From NCBI GenBank assembly GCA_014879435.1, contig JACSSB010000217.1, positions 1-10,974 on the forward strand: DNA of 10,974 nt. The letters are read 5' to 3'. Source of the stretch: Phycisphaerales bacterium (GTDB lineage: Bacteria; Pseudomonadota; Gammaproteobacteria; Competibacterales; Competibacteraceae). How positions within the stretch are numbered: position 1 is the stretch's first letter; each line of letters begins with the position of its first letter. Shown one piece after another: positions 1 through 5,863 of the stretch. The notes below the pieces were generated by a model that saw only the letters and a list, made by a program, of their open reading frames with translations, ran no database searches and had not been told where the DNA came from. The position numbers and the translations under genes are program-made.

Positions 1-2381
1 AGCGGCCCCACCACGCTTTTGGATTCGTCCGCCACATTCCAAACTGTCTTCATTGACAGCGAATCCTTGCCCACCGGAATGGCAATACCCAGCGCCGGAC
101 AGAGTTCCATTCCCACCGCCTGCACGGTCTCGAATAGCCGCAGATCCTCGCCGGGATGGCCAGCCGCCGCCATCCAATTGGCCGACAACTTGATATCGCC
201 CAATTGGTCGATACGGGCTGCCGCGATGTTGGTCAGCGCCTCAGCGACCGCCATCCGCCCAGATGCAGGCGCGTCCAGCAACGCCAGCGGCGCCCGCTCA
301 CCCATGGCCATCGCCTCGCCGGTATCGGCATCGAAGCTGGTGGCAGTCACCGCAACATCAGCAACCGGAACCTGCCACGGGCCGACCATCTGATCGCGAC
401 AAACCAGGCCGGTGACGGTGCGGTCGCCAATGGTGATCAAAAAACTCTTATCGCCCACTGCCGGAAAGCGTAATACCCGCGCCACCGCTTCGCCCAATTC
501 GACCTCGCTCAGATCGAGCGGCTGGAACGAAAGCGGCTGATGCTCCACTTGGCGCATCATTTTTGGTGGCTTGCCGAACAACAAGCTCATCGGTAAATCG
601 ACCGGGTGATTGTCGAATTGCCGATCATGCAGCACCAGTTTCTGCTCTTCGGTCACCATGCCGATCGCCGCATAAGGGCAACGCTCGCGTTCGCACAGCG
701 CTTTGAAGTGCTCCAGACTTTCGGCGGCGATGGCCAATACATAGCGTTCCTGCGCTTCGTTGCACCAGATCTGCATCGGCGACATGCCCGGATCATCGTT
801 CGGAACCTCGCGCAACTCAAAGCGTCCGCCCCGCCCCGCATCATGGACGATTTCTGGCACGGCGTTGGACAAACCACCCGCGCCGACATCGTGAATCGAG
901 AGAATAGGGTTGGCCGCACCCAGTGCTACGCAGCGGTCGATCACTTCCTGCACCCGGCGCTGGATCTCCGGGTTGCCGCGCTGCACCGAGGCAAAATCGA
1001 GATCTTCTTGGGAACTGCCGGCCGCCATGCTGGATGCCGCGCCGCCACCCAAGCCGATCAGCAAAGCCGGACCACCCAGGACGACGATAACCGTGCCTGG
1101 CGGTAGCGCCGCCTTATGCACATGCGGCTCACGGATGTTGCCCAACCCACCAGCGACCATGATCGGTTTGTGATAGCCGCGTCGCTGCCCGTCTGGGCCG
1201 TCTTCCTCGAAGGCACGGAAATAACCGGTCAGATTGGGGCGGCCAAATTCGTTATTGAAAGCCGCCGCGCCGATAGGCCCCTCCAGCATGATTTCCAAGG
1301 CTGAGGCGATGCGCTCTGGTTTACCGTAATTCCGCTCCCAGGGTTGCACGAAATCAGGGATGCGCAGGTTCGAAACCGAGAAACCACACAAACCCGCTTT
1401 GGGTTTGGAACCACGCCCGGTCGCGCCCTCATCGCGGATTTCGCCACCAGAACCGGTGGCCGCACCGGGAAAAGGCGATATGGCGGTGGGATGATTATGC
1501 GTCTCCACCTTCATCAGAATGGGCATATCTTCGGGATGCGCACGGTACTGCCGGTCGGTCGGATCAGGGAAAAAGCGTCCCGCAGAAAATCCGCACATCA
1601 CGGCCGCGTTGTCGCGATAGGCCGACAGCACATCGTCGGGATGGCACTCATGCGTGTAGCGGATCATCGCGAACAGCGAGCGATCCTGCACCACACCATC
1701 CATGGTCCAGTCGGCGTTAAAGATCTTGTGCCGACAGTGTTCCGAGTTCGCTTGAGCGAACATCATCAATTCAACGTCGGTGGGATTGCGATTCAGCCGT
1801 GTAAAGCTATCGAGCAGATAATCGATTTCGTCTTCCGACAAGGCCAGACCTAGTTCGCGGTTGGCACGTACCAGCGCATCGCGCCCACCATCGAGCAGAT
1901 CCACACCGCTCATCGGCATTGGCTCGGCCTGAGCGAACAGCACGGCAGGATCGTCATCTGGCCCCAGCACTGCCTCGGTCATGCGGTCATGCAAAAGAGG
2001 CTTTAGTAGCGCCAGATCCTCAGCGCGCAATGTGTGGGTTGCTTCCAGATAATAGGCCACACCACGCTCGATGCGGCGCACCTGATGCAAACCGCAGTTG
2101 TGGACGATATCGGTGGCTTTGGACGACCAAGGCGAACGGGTGCCGGGGCGCGGCACGATTAGGAAGGTAGGCTCGCCGTCTAAATGACGTTGCGTTGCGG
2201 CGGGACCATACTGCAGCAGCCGATCCAGGATCTTGCGATCCTGGGTGATCACGCGGCCGTCCACGAAATGGATAAACTCGGCGTAGACACCAGTGACGGC
2301 TGGAACCCGCTGGCGCAGCATGGCCAGCAGCTTCTCCAGGCGGAACGGCGACAGGGCGGGGCTTCCACGAAAACGCAGCAT
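1..2381 (-). CDS. purL: Phosphoribosylformylglycinamidine synthase, large form (N-terminal 793 codons; C-terminus beyond the left edge)
   Basis: This cytoplasmic enzyme makes FGAM from FGAR, glutamine and ATP in de novo purine synthesis. The frame is open from the ATG at 2381 to the window edge. The start is set by the N-terminus MLRFRGSPALS, which matches the large E. coli PurL, with a weak AGAGAG eight bases upstream. In order I see the PurS-like N-terminal domain (about 1-155, with RPGTRSPWSSKATDI near 78-91), the helical linker (LALSEDEIDYLLDSF, AQANSEHCRHK near 210-220), and the first AIRS-type ATP domain (KVETHNHPTAISPFPGAATG near 291-310, then GGEIRDEGATGRG). These are followed by LGGGAASSM, IHDVGAGGLSNA and, close to the edge, the second AIRS-type half with IKLSANWMAAAGHPGED and IPVGKDSLSMKT. 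The family is about 1290-1300 residues long, so roughly 500 residues, including the glutaminase domain and its catalytic Cys, lie outside. No frameshift or missing key residue is seen. It follows ptsP on the same strand after 113 bp and may have its own promoter. Confidence 0.97.
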   Translation of the reverse strand, partial: MLRFRGSPALSPFRLEKLLAMLRQRVPAVTGVYAEFIHFVDGRVITQDRKILDRLLQYGPAATQRHLDGEPTFLIVPRPGTRSPWSSKATDIVHNCGLHQVRRIERGVAYYLEATHTLRAEDLALLKPLLHDRMTEAVLGPDDDPAVLFAQAEPMPMSGVDLLDGGRDALVRANRELGLALSEDEIDYLLDSFTRLNRNPTDVELMMFAQANSEHCRHKIFNADWTMDGVVQDRSLFAMIRYTHECHPDDVLSAYRDNAAVMCGFSAGRFFPDPTDRQYRAHPEDMPILMKVETHNHPTAISPFPGAATGSGGEIRDEGATGRGSKPKAGLCGFSVSNLRIPDFVQPWERNYGKPERIASALEIMLEGPIGAAAFNNEFGRPNLTGYFRAFEEDGPDGQRRGYHKPIMVAGGLGNIREPHVHKAALPPGTVIVVLGGPALLIGLGGGAASSMAAGSSQEDLDFASVQRGNPEIQRRVQEVIDRCVALGAANPILSIHDVGAGGLSNAVPEIVHDAGRGGRFELREVPNDDPGMSPMQIWCNEAQERYVLAIAAESLEHFKALCERERCPYAAIGMVTEEQKLVLHDRQFDNHPVDLPMSLLFGKPPKMMRQVEHQPLSFQPLDLSEVELGEAVARVLRFPAVGDKSFLITIGDRTVTGLVCRDQMVGPWQVPVADVAVTATSFDADTGEAMAMGERAPLALLDAPASGRMAVAEALTNIAAARIDQLGDIKLSANWMAAAGHPGEDLRLFETVQAVGMELCPALGIAIPVGKDSLSMKTVWNVADESKSVVGP
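2225..2244. repeat. Perfect 8-bp inverted repeat inside the 5' part of purL
   Basis: CCAGGATC and GATCCTGG flank the 4-base loop TTGC, giving a perfect hairpin on either strand. It sits about 140 bases downstream of the purL start codon and covers codons 46-53 (TQDRKILD region). It is probably a by-product of coding sequence. It could fold in the mRNA, but nothing shows a regulatory role. Confidence 0.4.
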
Positions 2382-2416
2382 CGCGCACACTCTCTGGGGC
2401 AGCGGGAGAATCGCGA

Positions 2417-2422
2417 ATGATA
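2417..2422 (-). promoter_or_regulatory. Candidate extended -10 element for purL
   Basis: On the minus strand the gap reads TGC followed by TATCAT, an extended -10 form (TGn plus a hexamer with five of six consensus bases). Transcription would start near 2410 and leave a leader of about 29 bases before the purL ATG. No convincing -35 hexamer lies 16-18 bases upstream, which an extended -10 can tolerate. I see no PurR-type palindrome nearby. This would let purL be transcribed separately from ptsP. Confidence 0.35.
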
Positions 2423-2461
2423 GCAGCAATCACTGCCCTATCGCTGAGGATGGAACGGTTC

Positions 2462-2489
2462 GAACCCAGCCGATCCCGGTTGGGCGTTC
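2462..2489 (-). other. Imperfect hairpin just after ptsP
   Basis: Read on the minus strand, the arms GAACGCCCAACCG and CGGCTGGGTTC pair around the loop GGAT. The stem has about ten base pairs, one 2-base bulge and one mismatch, and begins six bases past the ptsP stop codon. It overlaps a perfect 10-bp palindrome, GGTTCGAACC, at 2457-2466. No T-run follows, so it is not a standard Rho-independent terminator. It could be a weak terminator or an mRNA 3'-end stabiliser. Confidence 0.25.
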
Positions 2490-2494
2490 GTGAA

Positions 2495-4759
2495 TTACTT
2501 CCCGACCCGCAGCAGCTCGCTCAAACCCTGTTGATCGAGAAAGGTATTGGCGCATTCGCGAATAGCGGCGGCATCGTCCAACTGCATGGCCTGAGCAAGC
2601 ACTTCCCGCGCGGCGGTACGACGCACGCTGCGGATCATCCATTTGATCTTGAGCAGGCTTCCCAGATTCATACTCAGGCTGTCCACACCCATCGCCATCA
2701 AGAATAATGCGGATGCCGGATCACCGGCCATTTCGCCGCAAACTCCGACCGGTTTCCCAGCAGCCCGCCCGCCCTTGATCACTTGCTGAATCGCGGTGAG
2801 TACCGCGGGATGTAAGGGATCGTACAGCTTGGCAACGCGGTCATTGTTACGATCCACCGCCAACAGATATTGCGTCAGGTCATTACTGCCGATGGAAACG
2901 AAATCCACCATCCGTATCAATCGGTCGATCTGATAGACCGCTGAAGGCACTTCCACCATGATTCCAACCCGTGGAGTCGGAACCGATAACCCATCTTCTC
3001 GTAGTTCCGTCTCGGCGCAACGCAGCAAATCCAACGCCTCGCGCAATTCGCTGATACTGCCAATCATTGGAAACAGGATCGCCAGATTGGGATAGACCAC
3101 CGAGGCGCGCAGCATCGCACGCAACTGGGTCTTGAATAGATCGGGCTGATCCAGACTGACGCGAATGCCGCGCCAGCCCAAGAACGGATTTTGCTCGTTG
3201 ATGGAAAAATACGGCAGCGGCTTGTCGCCTCCCACATCCAGGGTGCGTAAAACCACGGGATACGGTTCCATAATGCGCAATACCCGGGTGTAGATCGTGG
3301 TCTGCTCTTCCTCGCCAGGAAAACGATCGCGCAGGAAGAAATGCAGCTCCGAACGATACAACCCCACGCCCCGCACCCCGCTATTGCGGGCGGCAGCAAC
3401 ATCGGCGAATAAACCAGAATTGGCATGCAGGTCCAGACGATGACCATCCAAGGTCTCGGCGGGCAGATCGCGCAAGTGTTGCAGACCACGCGATAGTTTC
3501 GCCTCTTCGGCGATCAGCTTCAGATATTCCTGGCGCAGTGCCGGACTGGGCTGGATACAAACCCGTACCGTATAGCCATCCACCGCTATTTCGCGGCCGT
3601 TCAAGCGTCCTGACGGTAAGCTGCCGATACCAAATACCGCTGGAATTCCCAAACCGCGTGCCAGCAGGGCAACATGTGAGGTACCAGTACCACTCACCGA
3701 TACCAATCCTTTGAGCTTCTCCAGGGGCACATCTAGCAGTTGCGAAACGCTGATTTCCTCGCCCACCAGAATGGTATTGTCGGGATATTGGCGTGTGATT
3801 ACCTGCTCTTCCTGCAGGCGATCCAGCAAACGCTGGCCGAGATCGAGAATGTCAGCGGCACGTTCGCGCAGGTAGGGGTCATCCATTTCCGTGAAGATAT
3901 TGGCATATTCCAGCACCGTGGCCCGCAACGCACCGGGTGCCCAGTTACCGGCAGCGATCCGCTCCAGGGTACCGTTGACCAAGCTGTCACTACTCAACAG
4001 CATCGCGTAAGCATCAAACAGCGCCTGGTCGCCAGCCGCCAGCAGCCGCCGCATCCGCTCGCTCAAGCGTTGCAGTTCGGCCAGTTCCGCTGCCACTGCC
4101 TGCCGGAAACGCGACGCCTCGGCTTCGGGATCTTCGATATCCTTATCCGGTATCCGATCCAATGTGGTGGCCGGAAACACCACCACAGCCTCGCCAATCG
4201 CCAAACCACGGGCACCGGCAACTCCTTCCAGGAATAAGGTGCCGGACAGTGCATTATCATCGAGTCGTTCCAACCCTTGGCGAATTTCGGCCTGACTGAT
4301 ACTTCCGGCCAATTGCGCTGCCAGCGTAACCAGAAACGATTCCTCGTCGGCGGTGTACTTGCGCTGCTCGCGCTGCTGCGCTACCAACACTCCCAGTACT
4401 TTACGCCGACGAATGATCGGCACCCCGATGAAACCGTGAAATGGCGCCTCACCAGTAACCGCGACATAGCGAAAGGCCGGATGTGCTGGGGCGTCCTCGA
4501 CGTTGACTGGTTCGGCCCGACTGGCGGCCAATCCGGTAAGCCCTTGACCGAATTTCAGTCGTACTTTGCCGACTGCACCTGAGCGCAGGCCATCGGTGGC
4601 CATTAATACATGTTCGCCACGCGCATAATCATTCATGTAGACCGAACAGACATCGGTATGTAACGCAGCCTTAACCTCGACTACGATCAAATTGAGCGCT
4701 TCGCTCAAATCGCGGGTGGCATTGATGTCCTGCACGATACGCCGCAGGATTTCCAACAT
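2495..4759 (-). CDS. ptsP: Phosphoenolpyruvate-protein phosphotransferase of the nitrogen PTS (enzyme I-Ntr, with N-terminal GAF domain)
   Basis: This cytoplasmic protein autophosphorylates from PEP and passes the phosphate to NPr and then EIIA-Ntr, a regulatory relay with no sugar uptake. It has 754 residues, close to the 748 of E. coli PtsP. A GAF domain spans about 1-158 (FGQGLTGLAA, then VNVEDAPAHPAFRY). The PEP-utilising N-terminal domain begins near 175. The swivelling domain carries the phosphorylatable His362 in GTGTSHVALLARGLGIPAV. The TIM-barrel PEP-binding domain (about 430-715) retains Arg469 (LYRSE), Arg505 (RTLDVGGDKPLPYF), Glu603 (GIMVEVPS), Asn626-Asp627 (IGSNDLTQY), Arg637 (VDRNN) and the acid/base Cys674 (GVCGEMAGDP). 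All expected catalytic residues are therefore present. The start ATG has a GAGG eight bases upstream, and the N-terminus MLEILRRIVQDI is typical of the family. It lies 36 bp after rppH and is probably cotranscribed with it, as in E. coli. In E. coli the GAF domain binds glutamine and restrains autophosphorylation; that is assumed, not visible, here. Confidence 0.97.
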   Translation of the reverse strand: MLEILRRIVQDINATRDLSEALNLIVVEVKAALHTDVCSVYMNDYARGEHVLMATDGLRSGAVGKVRLKFGQGLTGLAASRAEPVNVEDAPAHPAFRYVAVTGEAPFHGFIGVPIIRRRKVLGVLVAQQREQRKYTADEESFLVTLAAQLAGSISQAEIRQGLERLDDNALSGTLFLEGVAGARGLAIGEAVVVFPATTLDRIPDKDIEDPEAEASRFRQAVAAELAELQRLSERMRRLLAAGDQALFDAYAMLLSSDSLVNGTLERIAAGNWAPGALRATVLEYANIFTEMDDPYLRERAADILDLGQRLLDRLQEEQVITRQYPDNTILVGEEISVSQLLDVPLEKLKGLVSVSGTGTSHVALLARGLGIPAVFGIGSLPSGRLNGREIAVDGYTVRVCIQPSPALRQEYLKLIAEEAKLSRGLQHLRDLPAETLDGHRLDLHANSGLFADVAAARNSGVRGVGLYRSELHFFLRDRFPGEEEQTTIYTRVLRIMEPYPVVLRTLDVGGDKPLPYFSINEQNPFLGWRGIRVSLDQPDLFKTQLRAMLRASVVYPNLAILFPMIGSISELREALDLLRCAETELREDGLSVPTPRVGIMVEVPSAVYQIDRLIRMVDFVSIGSNDLTQYLLAVDRNNDRVAKLYDPLHPAVLTAIQQVIKGGRAAGKPVGVCGEMAGDPASALFLMAMGVDSLSMNLGSLLKIKWMIRSVRRTAAREVLAQAMQLDDAAAIRECANTFLDQQGLSELLRVGK

Positions 4760-4767
4760 GGAACTGC

Positions 4768-4771
4768 CCTC
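4768..4771 (-). promoter_or_regulatory. Ribosome binding site of ptsP
   Basis: On the minus strand GAGG precedes the ptsP ATG with an 8-base spacer, inside the 36-bp gap after rppH. It supports the chosen start and translation from a shared rppH-ptsP transcript. Confidence 0.6.
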
Positions 4772-4795
4772 AAACAGGCAAGGAAATGGAAGCCA

Positions 4796-5608
4796 TCAAC
4801 GCCGCGACACGCGATGGGAGCGTGACGCGGTCGGACGCGGCGAACGAGCCTCGTCCAAGGATGCCTTGGCGGATGATTCCAGCACTGGTGCGACGGGCGT
4901 TGTCTCCAACTCACCGATCCGCCGCGCCGAAACGACCATGCGCGTGATGACGGGATGCTGACCAATTTCCATGCGCCGCAACGGCAATACGACTACGGTA
5001 CGCTGAACCACAGTAGCCGATTCGCAAGCCACTTTTGATGAACGGGCCGACGATGCGCGAACCGAGGATGTGGAATGAGCTGATGGTCTGGCTTCGGCGG
5101 AGTTGAAATCGTGCGTTGTCCGTCGCGGTGGGCGTCCAACGCGCAGCAGCGGAGCCAATTCGCGCAGTGCCCGCCAGTAGACATGGCGCTTGAAGGGTAC
5201 CACTGCACGCAAAGGGTACCAGTAATCCACCCACTGCCAATGATCGAATTCGGGGCGCTCGGACAGATCGAGTCGTACGGCTTCTTCGTTACCGAGCATG
5301 CGTAGGAGAAACCAGATCTGCTTTTGACCGACACAAGCGGGTTTGCCGCCTCGCCGCACTAAACGTTTGGGTAAACGATAACGCAGCCAGCCCTTGGTAC
5401 AACCGATCACTTGAACGTGCTCTGGTTGCAGGCCAACTTCCTCGGATAACTCGCGAAACATGGCCTGCTCCGGCGATTCATCCCGTTGGATGCCTCCTTG
5501 TGGAAACTGCCAAGATCGCTGTCCGATCCGCTTTCCCCAGAAAAGGCGTCCTTCTTCATTACACAGAATGATGCCGACGTTCGGCCGATAACCCTCCGAA
5601 TCGATCAC
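4796..5608 (-). CDS. rppH: RNA pyrophosphohydrolase (Nudix family) with a long basic C-terminal tail
   Basis: This cytoplasmic enzyme removes pyrophosphate from the 5' triphosphate (or diphosphate) end of transcripts, making them substrates for 5'-monophosphate-dependent RNase E decay. From the GTG at 5608 the protein reads MIDSEGYRPNVGIILCN. Its numbering then matches E. coli RppH exactly: QFPQGGI at 34-40 and a complete Nudix box at 38-60 with Glu53, Glu56 and Glu57. The family signatures WLRYRLPKRLVR (74-85), GQKQIWFLL (94-102), WYPLRAVVPFKR (130-141) and VYWRALRELA follow. That alignment is why I chose a GTG start although no Shine-Dalgarno precedes it. Upstream in-frame alternatives are ATG at 5734 and 5689, and a GTG at 5656 with AAGGA nine bases ahead. 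The last roughly 115 residues form an Arg/Ser/Ala-rich tail absent from the 176-residue E. coli protein, with a more hydrophobic stretch (VVQRTVVVLPLRR near 200-212) in its middle. It is followed by ptsP after 36 bp. Function is near certain; the start is moderately sure. Confidence 0.93.
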   Translation of the reverse strand: MIDSEGYRPNVGIILCNEEGRLFWGKRIGQRSWQFPQGGIQRDESPEQAMFRELSEEVGLQPEHVQVIGCTKGWLRYRLPKRLVRRGGKPACVGQKQIWFLLRMLGNEEAVRLDLSERPEFDHWQWVDYWYPLRAVVPFKRHVYWRALRELAPLLRVGRPPRRTTHDFNSAEARPSAHSTSSVRASSARSSKVACESATVVQRTVVVLPLRRMEIGQHPVITRMVVSARRIGELETTPVAPVLESSAKASLDEARSPRPTASRSHRVSRR

Positions 5609-5641
5609 GGTTGAGAACCGACAAGCTGCAATGAATTGTTC

Positions 5642-5647
5642 ATTATA
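5642..5647 (-). promoter_or_regulatory. Candidate -10 element for rppH
   Basis: A perfect TATAAT on the minus strand, after a run of six A, lies 34 bases before the proposed GTG start. It would give a transcript with a leader of about 25-28 bases. The only TTGATA nearby is 12 bases upstream, too close for a normal -35, and no good hexamer sits at 16-18 bases. If this promoter is used, the upstream alternative rppH starts at 5656-5734 would not be in the mRNA. Confidence 0.35.
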
Positions 5648-5716
5648 TTTTTTCACAAATATCAATCCTTGTTCCACTGGATAATTCATCGCAGTCCCAA
5701 AATTTCTCAGCACGCA

Positions 5717-5731
5717 TCGCTCAAGTAGCGA
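5717..5731. repeat. Short inverted repeat in the divergent intergenic region
   Basis: TCGCT and AGCGA flank the loop CAAGT. An outer GCA/TGC pairing is possible with a 4-base bulge. It lies between the rppH promoter candidate and the macroglobulin gene. It is short enough to be chance, but its place between two divergent genes makes an operator conceivable. Apart from this and the two weak -10 candidates, I see nothing else in the 255-bp spacer 5609-5863. Confidence 0.2.
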
Positions 5732-5773
5732 CAAATGCCCCGTTTGCGCTCAATCCGCCGCCTCAAAACCCGC

Positions 5774-5779
5774 TATCAT
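5774..5779 (+). promoter_or_regulatory. Weak candidate -10 element for the macroglobulin gene
   Basis: TATCAT on the plus strand matches five of six consensus bases and sits in the context GCTATCAT, the same octamer as the purL candidate. It would leave a leader of about 78 bases. No clear -35 hexamer is visible at the right distance and no TGn extension is present, so support is thin. Confidence 0.22.
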
Positions 5780-5853
5780 CAATCGTAGTCCGCAATTGTG
5801 ATGGGCACCGGGATCTAACCCGCTCTCGCCCGTATTCGCTACCCTGGTTTGAT

Positions 5854-5857
5854 GGAG
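5854..5857 (+). promoter_or_regulatory. Ribosome binding site of the macroglobulin gene
   Basis: GGAG stands six bases before the ATG at 5864. The start it selects opens directly into a signal peptide, which confirms the choice. Confidence 0.65.
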
Positions 5858-5863
5858 TTCGCG

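Noticed and set aside
1344..1853. A 169-codon open frame on the plus strand
   Set aside because: It lies wholly opposite purL, whose minus-strand frame carries conserved motifs throughout, and its translation has no recognisable domain. The same applies to the plus-strand frame at 606-1106.
2452..2470. GGTTCGAACC, which resembles a tRNA T-loop
   Set aside because: The flanking bases do not form a 5-bp T-stem on either strand, and no acceptor or anticodon arm is found around it.
3740..4237. A 165-codon open frame on the plus strand opposite ptsP
   Set aside because: The minus strand encodes the conserved PEP-utilising domains here. The antisense frame has no domain and no ribosome binding site I would trust.
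4692..4961. An 89-codon plus-strand frame over the end of rppH and the start of ptsP
   Set aside because: It is antisense to two genes read in the expected frames. It is open only because the rppH tail is compositionally biased.
5191..5219. Direct repeat of AAGGGTACCA (5191-5200 and 5210-5219)
   Set aside because: It lies in rppH codons for the conserved WYPLRAVVPFKR motif, so protein sequence explains it.
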